A DNA stretch of 43,819 nt from Stenotrophomonas maltophilia. GTDB taxonomy: Bacteria > Pseudomonadota > Gammaproteobacteria > Xanthomonadales > Xanthomonadaceae. Position 1 is the first letter of the stretch, and each line of letters starts with the position of its first letter. The translations under genes were made by a program, and so were the position numbers. Shown here piece by piece: positions 33,511-41,302 of this stretch. The notes under the pieces are model-generated. The model was not told where the DNA came from, made no database searches, and saw nothing but the letters and a program-made list of their open reading frames with translations. The stretch is taken from NCBI RefSeq assembly GCF_013464485.1, contig NZ_RAUX01000032.1, positions 30,002-73,820 of the forward strand, in the 5' to 3' direction.

Positions 33511-34506
33511 TCAATACGTGGCGCATTGCCGCCAGCGCACCGGCTCATCCACGCCGGGGCGGGCGTTGAGCTGGATGCGCACGTTGCGCAGGGCGGGGTA
33601 GTGCAGCACTTCCTCGCAGACCTGCGGCCAGACCTTTTCCAGTTCGCCGGTGCGGTTGATCGCCAGGGTCTGGCGGGTCAGCCAGACGCCACTGGCGATG
33701 CCGGGCTTGCCGGCCAGCGCGCGCGACAGATCCGTCTGGAAACGGTCCAGCGTGGCCGCATCCGGATTCGGGTTGCTGCGCGCATCGAGGGTTCCCGGCG
33801 GGGGCAGAGGTGCCATGGCGGCCGGCATGGTCACCGGAGCGGGTTCGCGGGCCGGTTCAGCGGCCACGGTCGGGGTGGCCGGCGCCGCAGCAACAGGCTC
33901 GGCACGGTCCACATGCAGGCCCTGCAGACCCACGCCCACCAGCAGGCCCAGCGTCACCGAGCCCAGCGCGGCGATGGCGATCCGGCGCAGCGCTTCGTGG
34001 CGCGCACCAGCACGCACGCGCGTGTCGATGTCACCCGGCAGATAGGGCTGCAACAGCGGCCACAGGCGCGGGCCGTCCAGCACTTCAACGGCCTGCTTTT
34101 CGGCGGCGGCGCGACCGTCGCGTTCGATCCGCCCTTCGGTCAGCAGTACGCCGCCCCTGGCGCCGGCCAGCCGCGCGGCGGCACCCAGCTCATTCACCGC
34201 TGCAGTGCCGATGCGGTAGGCCAGGCCGTGCTTGCATGACACCAGCCACTGGTTGGGGCCATCGCTGAGCAGGAAGTCGCTGCTTGGCTCGCGGGATTCC
34301 TCTGCCGGGTCGTTCAGTTCGCGCAGACCGCGCTGCTCGCGCAGCATGCGCTTGACCAGCACCGAGAACTCGCGCCAATGCATGCCGGCCAGCGCCTGCA
34401 GGCCGAGCTGCATCTCCTTCTGGCGCCGCTTGATCCACCACAGATAGACAACGGCCAGGGAACACACAAGCAGGGCCGACAGCAGGGCCAGGATCCAGGG
34501 GAGCAT
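33511..34506 (-). CDS. Membrane-anchored Mrr-like restriction endonuclease-fold protein
   Basis: 331 residues from ATG 34506. There is an N-terminal membrane helix (WILALLSALLVCSLAVVYLW). A PD-(D/E)xK domain of the Mrr type covers about 40-155: MHWREFSVLVKRMLREQ, SSDFLLSDGPNQWLVSCKHG with D77 and K92 as likely catalytic residues, then a GGVLLTEG block. A second membrane helix at about 175-195 (ALGSVTLGLLVGVGL) and a proline/alanine-rich linker follow. The C-terminal domain of about 90 residues has one cysteine pair candidate. Longer in-frame starts to 34560 exist. Not linked to a methylase, so unlikely to be a classical restriction enzyme. Confidence 0.75.
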   Translation of the reverse strand: MLPWILALLSALLVCSLAVVYLWWIKRRQKEMQLGLQALAGMHWREFSVLVKRMLREQRGLRELNDPAEESREPSSDFLLSDGPNQWLVSCKHGLAYRIGTAAVNELGAAARLAGARGGVLLTEGRIERDGRAAAEKQAVEVLDGPRLWPLLQPYLPGDIDTRVRAGARHEALRRIAIAALGSVTLGLLVGVGLQGLHVDRAEPVAAAPATPTVAAEPAREPAPVTMPAAMAPLPPPGTLDARSNPNPDAATLDRFQTDLSRALAGKPGIASGVWLTRQTLAINRTGELEKVWPQVCEEVLHYPALRNVRIQLNARPGVDEPVRWRQCATY

Positions 34507-34634
34507 GCAGGAGGTGCGCGGAAGGGGCGAATGCGGAAGACAACAGTGTAAAGGCCGCACTGTCCGGCTGGGTCAGGAGGTTCCTGACAGGAAGCGTGAT
34601 GGAACGCTCAGAATGGTGTACGGCGGGCATGAAA

Positions 34635-34697
34635 AACCCGCCAATCCTGAAGCCGTGAGGGGAGGGAACAAACGGCAGCCGAAGCGATTGGCGGGTT
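34635..34697. repeat. Inverted repeat upstream of the Mrr-like gene and downstream of the phasin gene
   Basis: AACCCGCCAAT at 34635-34645 is the exact complement of ATTGGCGGGTT at 34687-34697, with a 41-base loop. A second shorter hairpin, GGCGGG/CCCGCC at 34622-34642, competes with the left arm. The region follows the end of the leftward phasin gene and precedes the leftward Mrr-like gene, so it may be an RNA 3' structure, a leader or a small RNA. Confidence 0.5.
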
Positions 34698-34742
34698 GCT
34701 CGCGATTGTCAACCAAAATTTATTGCATTGCAACAAAGATCG

Positions 34743-35234
34743 TCAGGGCACGCTGTCCGGCGATTGGTGGCTCCCCGGCGCGGGGGCATCAGCGCCCGAG
34801 GCGGCGCGGTTCTCCAGCTTGGCCAAGCGCGCATGCAGGGCATCGATGCGGGCTTCAAGCGCGGTCACTTCGTCTGCAGTGGGTACGTGCAGGCGCTTGA
34901 GCACGCCCTGTACCTGGTCGTCGAAGGCCTTTTCGACCTTGTTCCAGGTGCCGGAAGCCTTTTCGCGGGCCTCGTCAAGCGAGGTTTCCACGTTGTCGCG
35001 CCAGCCCGGTCCCTGCTCGGCGTTGCGTTCGCGGCGGCGGGCTTCCCAGGCTTCGCCTTCCTTCACCAGGCCGTCGAAGAAGCGGCTGCCTTCGGCCTGC
35101 GCACGGCCAAGAGCGCCCAGGCCGGCCAGCCAGACCTGCTGCGCCGAGTCACTCAGCTTGCGCGAGAAGCGCTCGGCCTGGTCACCGAACGAGGCGTCGT
35201 CGTTGCGGCGGTCATCGTTTTCGTACTGGTTCAT
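34743..35234 (-). CDS. Phasin family (polyhydroxyalkanoate granule-associated) protein
   Basis: A 163-residue, highly charged, mostly helical protein. The phasin pattern SRKLSDSAQQVWLAGLGALGRAQAEGSRFFDGLVKEGE lies at about 24-62. A long amphipathic helix follows, and then a C-terminal coiled coil (about 130-150, VTALEARIDALHARLAKLEN) and a proline/alanine tail. Phasins coat PHA granules and control their number. The upstream gene is also a PHA-system protein, which supports the call. No PHA synthase gene is in the window. Confidence 0.88.
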   Translation of the reverse strand: MNQYENDDRRNDDASFGDQAERFSRKLSDSAQQVWLAGLGALGRAQAEGSRFFDGLVKEGEAWEARRRERNAEQGPGWRDNVETSLDEAREKASGTWNKVEKAFDDQVQGVLKRLHVPTADEVTALEARIDALHARLAKLENRAASGADAPAPGSHQSPDSVP

Positions 35235-35314
35235 CGCACTTCCCGTGGGAGTTGGGCCTGTCCCGAGAGTAGCGCGCGTTGGCGTTGCACGGCCGTGACG
35301 GCCGCCGCCGGGGT

Positions 35315-35590
35315 TCAGCCCAGCTTTTCCTTCAGCACGCGCTGGATCTCGCCTTCGACCATGCCCTTCATCGCCGACAGCAGGAAGCCCAGCTTGGCCG
35401 TCACGCGCACGGCGCCCGGCTGCAGTTCGATCGCGCCGTCCACGCCGCTGCCGGAGAAGTTCAGTACGTCGGCGGTCCAGGACGACTTCAGGCCGAAGCG
35501 CTCGGACAACTTGGCGGCAACCTGTTCGATCGCGGCGCGCGCCTGTGCGTCGGGCAGGGCGTGGGCGTGGCGGACATCGATGGCGGACAT
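35315..35590 (-). CDS. Polyhydroxyalkanoic acid system family protein
   Basis: A 91-residue protein matching the small PHA granule region family: MSAIDVRHAHALPDAQARAA, then VAAKLSERFGLKSSWTADVLNF, SGSGVDGAIELQPGAVRVTA and a C-terminal GFLLSAMKGMVEGEIQRVLKEKLG. The ATG at 35590 has AGGAG six bases upstream, so the longer frame to 35662 is rejected. It lies 80 bases before the phasin gene on the same strand, probably one transcript. The molecular role of the family is not settled. Confidence 0.85.
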   Translation of the reverse strand: MSAIDVRHAHALPDAQARAAIEQVAAKLSERFGLKSSWTADVLNFSGSGVDGAIELQPGAVRVTAKLGFLLSAMKGMVEGEIQRVLKEKLG

Positions 35591-35715
35591 GCAGGCTCCT
35601 GGCGCAGGGCGGGGATGATCAATGAGGGCGAGCATTGTGCGCATCGAGGGCCTCCGCGCCAAGCACTCATCGTGGGTTCTTCTTCGTTGGCGGCCAACCT
35701 GCTAGGCTGCGCCGC

Positions 35716-36522
35716 GTGCAGAACCTGCTTGTTCACTTCAGTCAACAACAACAGCCCGACCAGCCGCTGCGGCCCGGGGTGCAACGCATCGTGCGCCAGG
35801 CCAACGGCAGTGTGCGGCTCGGTGACGCCGGCCACGGCGCGCTCCTGCTGGCGCAGTTCTGCATGGACGATCGCGGCCTCTGGCTGCAGGTCGGCAACGG
35901 TATCCGTGGCATCCACGTGAATGGTCGACCGGTGCGCCGCATGGCCCTGCTGCGTGCAGGCGATGCGGTGTATGTGGACGGCGTGGAGATGGTGCTGCAG
36001 GGCGAGGTCGAGAGCCTGTTGCAGGCGCCTTCACCGAAGAACGACGACGGCAGCGATGAGCAGCAGCGGCTGCTGCGTGGTGTCGGCGGTCTGCATCATG
36101 GCCGCAGTTTCACCCTGTCGCGGGCCCGCCTGGTCGGTCGCGGCAGTGAGGCCGACATCGCCATCGACGATCCGGCCTTCGCCGAACAGCATGCCCGTGT
36201 GGAAGTGCATGGCGAGCGCGTGCTGCTGCGTGACCTGGGCAGTGCCGACGGCACCCGGGTCAACGGTGTGGCCGTGCGCCACTGCTGGCTGCAGGCGGGT
36301 GACCAGGTAGTGTTCGATGGCCAGCACCGGTTCGTGCTGGAAGTGCCGCATGACCCACGCCGACGCCCGCTGCCGGATGAAGACGAGTCCAGCCAGGACG
36401 CCGAGCAGGCGCCGGTGCTGCCGGCCGTGCCGCGCAAGGTCCGGCGCTGGCCGTGGCTGCTGGTCAGTGCGCTGCTGCTGGCTGCCCTGCTCAGCCTGCT
36501 GCTCTGGTTCGGCGCGCGCTGA
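35716..36522 (+). CDS. FHA-domain protein with C-terminal membrane anchor
   Basis: 268 residues from GTG at 35716. The N-terminal region (about 1-95: QRIVRQANGSVRLGDAGH, then IRGIHVNGRPVRRMALLRAGD) is a degenerate FHA-like domain. The second FHA domain (about 125-215) is canonical: LVGRGSEADIAIDDPAFAEQHARV, LRDLGSADGTRVNG, and LQAGDQVVFDG, the phosphothreonine-binding loops. A charged linker and one membrane helix (WPWLLVSALLLAALLSLLLW) end the protein, so the FHA parts face the cytoplasm. A partner kinase is not adjacent. Upstream in-frame ATG at 35635 would overlap the divergent promoter. Confidence 0.85.
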   Translation: MQNLLVHFSQQQQPDQPLRPGVQRIVRQANGSVRLGDAGHGALLLAQFCMDDRGLWLQVGNGIRGIHVNGRPVRRMALLRAGDAVYVDGVEMVLQGEVESLLQAPSPKNDDGSDEQQRLLRGVGGLHHGRSFTLSRARLVGRGSEADIAIDDPAFAEQHARVEVHGERVLLRDLGSADGTRVNGVAVRHCWLQAGDQVVFDGQHRFVLEVPHDPRRRPLPDEDESSQDAEQAPVLPAVPRKVRRWPWLLVSALLLAALLSLLLWFGAR

Positions 36523-36552
36523 ACCCTGCGTCCGCCGGGTCCGCTCTGGTGG

Positions 36553-36622
36553 GTGCCGACCTTGGTCGGCACGCTCCTTCGGTGGGCATGACGCCTGACG
36601 GCGTACGCCGACCAAGGTCGGC
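36553..36622. repeat. Degenerate SMAG-like pair, TGCCGACC subfamily
   Basis: GTGCCGACC-TT-GGTCGGCAC at 36553-36572 and GCCGACC-AA-GGTCGGC at 36607-36622. The GTAG heads have decayed (GTGG on the left). They lie in the 219-base gap between the FHA and serC genes. Confidence 0.65.
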
Positions 36623-36741
36623 GACCGCCGGAGCATTGCTGCGGGCCAATGGATTCCAATGAAACCAAATTTCCCTTGCGCCACAAGGCCGCAAGGCTGG
36701 TGCACTGCGGCATACTAGGGGTCTTGCCCCACAGGTGTGAC

Positions 36742-37827
36742 ATGACGCGCGCGTTCAACTTCAGTGCCGGCCCTGCAACCTTGCCGGAATCGGTCCTGCG
36801 CCAGGCGCAGGCGGAAATGCTGGACTGGCACGGTACCGGTGCCTCGATCGTGGAAATGAGCCATCGCGGTGCGGAGTTCATGTCCGTGGCGGCCGAGGCC
36901 GAGGCCGACCTGCGTCGCCTGCTCGATATCCCCAACGACTATGCGGTGCTGTTCCTGTCCGGTGGCGCCACCACCCAGCAGGCGCTGATCCCGCTCAACT
37001 TCGCCGCCCCCGGCCAGCGTGCCGACTACGTGGTCAGTGGCCACTGGGGCAAGACGGCGGTCAAGCAGGCCGGTGTCTACGTCGACGTCAACATCGCCGC
37101 CAGCAGCGAGGCCAACGGCTATCGCGAACTGCCGGCGCGTGCCGACTGGCAGCTGTTGCCCGATGCCGCCTACGTGCACATCACCGCCAACGAAACCATC
37201 CACGGTGTCGAGTTCCGTGATGTGCCCGACACCGGCAACGTCCCGCTGATCGCCGATTTCAGCTCGTCCATCGCCAGCGAGCCGCTGGACGTACGCCGCT
37301 ACGGCGTGATCTACGCCGGTGCGCAGAAGAACCTGGGCCCGGTCGGCATCGCGGTGATGATCATCCGCCGCGACCTGCTCGAGCGCAGTGGCCAGCCGCG
37401 CGCGGACATCTTCGATTACCGCTCGCACGTCGCCCGCGATTCGATGCTCAACACACCGCCGACCTGGAACTGGTACCTGGCCGGCTTGGTGTTCAAGTGG
37501 ATGCTGGCCGAAGGCGGCGTGGCCGAGTTCGCCAAGCGCAATGCCGCCAAGGCGGCGCTGGTATACGGCGCCATCGACGGCTCTGGCGGCTTCTACCGCA
37601 ACGAGGTCGCACACGCCGCCCGTTCGCGGATGAACATCCCGTTCTTCCTGCCCGATGCCGAGCTCGATGCCCGCTTCGTCGCCGAAGCCAGGGCCGCCGG
37701 CCTGCTGGCGCTGAAGGGGCACAAGGTGGTCGGCGGTATCCGTGCCTCGCTGTACAACGCCATGCCGCTGGCCGGGGCCGAGGCGCTGGTCGCCTTCATG
37801 GCCGATTTCCAGCAGCGTCACGGCTGA
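36742..37827 (+). CDS. serC: Phosphoserine aminotransferase
   Basis: Converts 3-phosphohydroxypyruvate and glutamate to phosphoserine for serine synthesis, and acts in PLP synthesis in related bacteria. The 361 residues from ATG 36742 match the family. [15 protein letters not shown] opens the protein, SGGATTQQ and SGHWGKTA follow, and [15 protein letters not shown] holds the PLP-binding lysine. [11 protein letters not shown] and [17 protein letters not shown] close it. AGGTG lies upstream. First of serC-pheA-aroA, 51 bases before pheA. Confidence 0.97.
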   Translation: MTRAFNFSAGPATLPESVLRQAQAEMLDWHGTGASIVEMSHRGAEFMSVAAEAEADLRRLLDIPNDYAVLFLSGGATTQQALIPLNFAAPGQRADYVVSGHWGKTAVKQAGVYVDVNIAASSEANGYRELPARADWQLLPDAAYVHITANETIHGVEFRDVPDTGNVPLIADFSSSIASEPLDVRRYGVIYAGAQKNLGPVGIAVMIIRRDLLERSGQPRADIFDYRSHVARDSMLNTPPTWNWYLAGLVFKWMLAEGGVAEFAKRNAAKAALVYGAIDGSGGFYRNEVAHAARSRMNIPFFLPDAELDARFVAEARAAGLLALKGHKVVGGIRASLYNAMPLAGAEALVAFMADFQQRHG

Positions 37828-37878
37828 GCAATGAACGGCGCGCACCGTTGGGTGCGTGCCCCGCAACAAGGAACTCCG

Positions 37879-39078
37879 ATGGCAAGCAGCAAATCCAGCA
37901 AGAAGGCGCCGAAGAAGGCCGAACCGGCCAAGGACAGCGCGCCCACCAAGGCGAAGGGCAAGGCCAAGGCCGCCTCGAACCCGGCACCCACCCTGGCGCC
38001 GCTGGCACTGGCCGATGTGCGTTCGAAGATCGACCAGATCGACCGTGACATCCAGAACCTGATCGCCGAGCGCGCGCGCTTCGCCCATCAGGTCGGCAAG
38101 GCCAAGGGCAAGCTCGCCGCCGCAGTCGACTACTACCGCCCCGAGCGCGAAGCGCAGGTGCTGCGCATGGTGGTGGATCGCAACGAAGGCCCGCTCAGCG
38201 ACGAGCTGCTGGTGCACGTCTACCGCGAGATCATGTCGGCTTGCCTGGCCCAGCAGGAGCCGCTGAAGATCGGCTACCTCGGCCCGGAAGGCACCTTCAG
38301 CCAGCAGGCCGTGCTCAAGCACTTCGGCCGCTCGGCGCTGGGCCTGCCGATGGCCAGCATCGAAGAAGTGTTCCAGGAAGTGGAAGCAGGCAACGCCGAT
38401 TTCGGCGTGGTGCCGGTGGAGAATTCGGGGCAGGGCACCATCCAGATCACCCTGGACATGTTCCTGACCTCCAACCTGAAGATCTGTGGCGAAGTGGAAC
38501 TGCGCGTGCAGCAGTACCTGATGTCGCGCAGCGGCCGCATCGAGGACATCGAGCGCATCTACGCACACCCGCAGTCGTTCATGCAGACCTCGGCGTGGCT
38601 GCGCGCCAACCTGCCGAAGGCCGAGAAGATCCCGGTATCCAGCAACGCCGAAGGTGCGCGCCGTGCGCGCAACGCCGACGACGCGGCGGCCATCGGCGGT
38701 GAGAGCGCCGGCCATGTGTACGGCCTGAAGAAGGTGGTCACCAAGCCGATCCAGAACGATGCCGACAACACCACCCGTTTCCTGGTGGTGGGCCGCAACA
38801 TCTTCCCGACCTCCGGTCACGACCGCACATCGGTGCTGGTGTTCATCCATGACAAGCCCGGTGCGCTGTTCGACGTGCTCAGCCCGTTCGCCCGCCACGG
38901 CATCAGCATGAACCGCATCGAGTCGCGCCCGTCGCACCACGGCAAGTGGGAATACGGCTTCTTCATCGACCTGGCCGGCCACATCGACGACGCGCCGATG
39001 CAGGCGGCGCTGGCCGAACTGGAAGCGCACTCGGCGCAGATCAAGGTGCTGGGCTCCTATCCGGTGGCCGTGCCCTGA
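37879..39078 (+). CDS. pheA: Bifunctional chorismate mutase/prephenate dehydratase (P-protein)
   Basis: Makes phenylpyruvate from chorismate for phenylalanine. Of 399 residues, 1-40 are a lysine/alanine/proline-rich tail (KSSKKAPKKAEPAKD...), resembling histone H1-like tails and absent from most homologues. The chorismate mutase part follows (about 45-125, VRSKIDQIDRDIQNLIAERARFA). The dehydratase domain (about 130-310) has GPEGTFSQQA, DFGVVPVENSGQGTIQ and NTTRFLVVG. The C-terminal ACT domain has PGALFDVLSPFA and NRIESRPS for phenylalanine feedback. The usual VENSTEG reads VENSGQG here. AAGGA precedes ATG 37879. Confidence 0.95.
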   Translation: MASSKSSKKAPKKAEPAKDSAPTKAKGKAKAASNPAPTLAPLALADVRSKIDQIDRDIQNLIAERARFAHQVGKAKGKLAAAVDYYRPEREAQVLRMVVDRNEGPLSDELLVHVYREIMSACLAQQEPLKIGYLGPEGTFSQQAVLKHFGRSALGLPMASIEEVFQEVEAGNADFGVVPVENSGQGTIQITLDMFLTSNLKICGEVELRVQQYLMSRSGRIEDIERIYAHPQSFMQTSAWLRANLPKAEKIPVSSNAEGARRARNADDAAAIGGESAGHVYGLKKVVTKPIQNDADNTTRFLVVGRNIFPTSGHDRTSVLVFIHDKPGALFDVLSPFARHGISMNRIESRPSHHGKWEYGFFIDLAGHIDDAPMQAALAELEAHSAQIKVLGSYPVAVP

Positions 39079-39086
39079 GTGCTGCT

Positions 39087-39134
39087 GCGGCGGCCACGGC
39101 CGCCGCTCCCTGATGCATCGCCGGCGCTGCCGGC
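39087..39134 (+). terminator. Hairpins between pheA and aroA
   Basis: GCGGCGGCC-AC-GGCCGCCGC at 39087-39106 and GCCGGC-GCT-GCCGGC at 39120-39134, 21 bases before the aroA start. Without a T run these may attenuate or stabilise the RNA rather than end it. Confidence 0.4.
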
Positions 39135-39154
39135 GTTTACGGAATGATCGAACG

Positions 39155-40462
39155 ATGAGCAACGCGCAACACTGGATCGCCCGCAAGGGCCAGCCGCTGC
39201 AGGGCAGCCTGACCATTCCCGGCGACAAGTCGGTCTCGCACCGCTCGGTGATGTTCGCCGCCCTGGCCGATGGCACCTCGCATATCGAAGGTTTCCTGGA
39301 AGGCGAAGACACCCGCGCCACCGCGCGTATCTTCAGCCAGCTCGGCGTGCGCATCGAAACCCCCAGCCCGTCGCAGCGCATCGTGCACGGCGTCGGCATC
39401 GACGGCCTGAAAGCACCGGATGCACCGCTGGACTGCGGCAACGCCGGTACCGGCATGCGACTGCTGGCCGGCCTGCTGGCAGGCCAGGCGTTCGATTGCA
39501 CGCTGATCGGCGATGAGTCGCTGTCGGGCCGCCCGATGCGTCGCGTCACCGGCCCGCTGTCGCAGATGGGCGCGAAGATCCACACCCAGGACGACGGCAC
39601 GCCGCCGCTGCAGGTGCATGGCGGCCAGTCGCTGCACGGCATCGACTTCGCCTCGCCGGTGGCCAGCGCACAGATCAAGTCGGCGGTGCTGTTGGCCGGC
39701 CTGTACGCGCAGGGCGAAACCAGCGTGCTGGAACCGCACCCAACCCGTGACTACACCGAGCGCATGCTGTCGGCGTTCGGCGTGGACATCGAATTTTCAC
39801 CGGGCAAGGCCCGCCTGCGTGGCGGCCAGCGCCTGCGCGCGACGGATATCGTGGTGCCGGCTGATTTTTCCTCGGCGGCGTTCTACCTGGTGGCGGCCAG
39901 TATCATTCCCGGTTCCGAGCTGCGCCTGAAGCAGGTCGGCCTGAATCCGCGCCGGACCGGCCTGCTGCACGCGCTGCGCCTGATGGGCGCGGACATCACC
40001 GAAGAGAATCCGGCCGAGCAGGGTGGTGAACCCGTTGCCGATCTGGTGGTGCGCTACGCTCAGTTGAAGGGCGCGCGCATTCCGGAAGCACTGGTGCCGG
40101 ACATGATCGACGAGTTCCCGGCGCTGTTCGTGGCCGCCGCCGCCGCAGAAGGCCAGACCGTGGTGAGCGGCGCGGCGGAGCTGCGGGTGAAGGAATCCGA
40201 TCGTCTCGCTGCGATGGCCACCGGCCTGCGCGCGCTGGGCATGCAGGTGGACGAAACCGAAGACGGTGCCACGCTGCACGGCGGCGTGCGCCTGGGCAGC
40301 GGCACCATCGAAAGCCACGGCGACCATCGCATTGCCATGGCGTTCGCCATTGCCGGCCAGATCAGTGACGGCGAAGTGCGCATCAACGATATCGCCAACG
40401 TCGCCACGTCCTTCCCGGATTTCGATGGTCTGGCGCGCAGCGCCGGATTCAACCTGGCCTGA
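39155..40462 (+). CDS. aroA: 3-phosphoshikimate 1-carboxyvinyltransferase (EPSP synthase)
   Basis: Joins shikimate 3-phosphate and phosphoenolpyruvate in the shikimate pathway. 435 residues from ATG 39155. PGDKSVSHRSVMFAAL, GNAGTGMRLLAG, DESLSGRPMRRVTGPL, SAQIKSAVLLAGLYA, DMIDEFPALFVAAA, RVKESDRLAAM and GDHRIAMAFAIAG are the substrate-binding blocks. The PEP/inhibitor loop keeps the glycine equivalent to E. coli Gly96, but the Pro101 position is leucine. The usual downstream cmk-rpsA is not present; SMAG repeats follow. Confidence 0.97.
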   Translation: MSNAQHWIARKGQPLQGSLTIPGDKSVSHRSVMFAALADGTSHIEGFLEGEDTRATARIFSQLGVRIETPSPSQRIVHGVGIDGLKAPDAPLDCGNAGTGMRLLAGLLAGQAFDCTLIGDESLSGRPMRRVTGPLSQMGAKIHTQDDGTPPLQVHGGQSLHGIDFASPVASAQIKSAVLLAGLYAQGETSVLEPHPTRDYTERMLSAFGVDIEFSPGKARLRGGQRLRATDIVVPADFSSAAFYLVAASIIPGSELRLKQVGLNPRRTGLLHALRLMGADITEENPAEQGGEPVADLVVRYAQLKGARIPEALVPDMIDEFPALFVAAAAAEGQTVVSGAAELRVKESDRLAAMATGLRALGMQVDETEDGATLHGGVRLGSGTIESHGDHRIAMAFAIAGQISDGEVRINDIANVATSFPDFDGLARSAGFNLA

Positions 40463-40474
40463 TCGTGAGACTCT

Positions 40475-40540
40475 TTAGAGTCGAGCTATGTTCGACTCGA
40501 GGGTGAAGATTGCGATGAGCCGAGCATGGCTCGGCTCTAC
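40475..40540. repeat. SMAG inverted pair, mixed subfamilies
   Basis: The left unit has a decayed head (TTAG at 40475-40478) and AGTCGAGC-TAT-GTTCGACT. The right unit is an intact reverse AGCCGAGC-AT-GGCTCGGCT ending in CTAC at 40537-40540. The two arms belong to different subfamilies, so the pair was assembled from two events or converted on one side. Confidence 0.78.
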
Positions 40541-40554
40541 AATCGAGGCGACAG

Positions 40555-40583
40555 ACAAAAGGACGGAGGCCGAAGCCTCCGTC
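40555..40583 (-). terminator. Rho-independent terminator of the first TonB-type gene
   Basis: On the minus strand GACGGAGGC-TTCG-GCCTCCGTC is followed by CTTTTGT. Nine-base arms, a stable TTCG loop and a T run, 28 bases after the stop codon at 40611. This is the clearest intrinsic terminator in the window. Confidence 0.88.
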
Positions 40584-40610
40584 TAAGCATCACGAACCCC
40601 TCGTCCGCGA

Positions 40611-41183
40611 TCAACGCTGCTCGGTACGGAAATCCACCGGGACCCGCACCACGCTTGCTACTGCACGGCCTTCCTGCATCGCCGGCTGGAACTTCCAGTT
40701 CTGCACGGTGCTGAGCACCGCACGATCCAGGTCACGGCTGCGCTCGCCGCTGCGCGAAACGATCGCAGCGTTGGCGACATTGCCGCGGGTATCGACACTC
40801 AGGCTGGCGATCACGCTGCCCTGCACGCCACTACGCAGCGCAGCGGCGGGGTAGGTGGGCATGCGGTTGCTGGCCAGCGGGCGGGCCTCACGATTGCGCA
40901 CTACCGGCGCGGCCTTCCGCGAAGCGCCAGCCGGGGCTGCCTGCCGCGCGGCAGGGGCCGCTGCATCCGTCACCACTGCCTGCTCGGGGGCCGGAAGCAT
41001 GCGCTCGCCAACCGGTGCCGGTGCCACGTCTTCCTGGTTCGAATGACGCAGCCAGAGCAGGGCGGCCGCAAACATCGCCACGATCAGCGCGATCCACATC
41101 CAGGGCGACGTGGGCTTGTGCTGCAGGCTGGAATTCTGCTGCAGCTGCGGCGAATGAAGGTCTTCGTGGGTGGTGGCAGTCAT
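40611..41183 (-). CDS. Energy transducer TonB-type protein
   Basis: A 190-residue protein with a short cytoplasmic start, one membrane helix (WMWIALIVAMFAAALLWL, about 28-46), an alanine/proline linker through the periplasm, and a C-terminal TonB domain (about 105-190) with MPTYPAAALRSGVQGSVIASLSVDTRG and DRAVLSTVQNWKFQPAM. It would couple the proton gradient to outer-membrane receptors. No ExbB/ExbD genes are adjacent. A second TonB-type gene lies 119 bases upstream on the same strand. Intrinsic terminator downstream. Confidence 0.87.
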   Translation of the reverse strand: MTATTHEDLHSPQLQQNSSLQHKPTSPWMWIALIVAMFAAALLWLRHSNQEDVAPAPVGERMLPAPEQAVVTDAAAPAARQAAPAGASRKAAPVVRNREARPLASNRMPTYPAAALRSGVQGSVIASLSVDTRGNVANAAIVSRSGERSRDLDRAVLSTVQNWKFQPAMQEGRAVASVVRVPVDFRTEQR

Positions 41184-41265
41184 CGCTAACTCCTTCCGTC
41201 AATGGACGACGTGGGAAGTGTTGCGCGAGCCATGGACGAGAAGTGTCAGCGTTGCGTCAACGCCA

Positions 41266-41291
41266 CCGGCAGGGTTCAGTTTGCCTGCCGG
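41266..41291 (-). terminator. Hairpin after the second TonB-type gene
   Basis: CCGGCAGG-(CAAACTGAAC)-CCTGCCGG on the minus strand, 8-bp arms, starting about a dozen bases after the stop at 41303. No T run; a weak terminator or RNA-stabilising hairpin. Confidence 0.45.
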
Positions 41292-41302
41292 GAAGCGTTC
41301 AG

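Noticed and set aside
33511-34506. Restriction-modification system
   Set aside because: No methylase or specificity gene nearby, and the nuclease-fold domain is membrane-bound.
36715-39678. 987-codon ORF antisense to serC, pheA and aroA
   Set aside because: Shadow of high-GC codon bias in three well-identified genes; its translation shows no recognisable domain.
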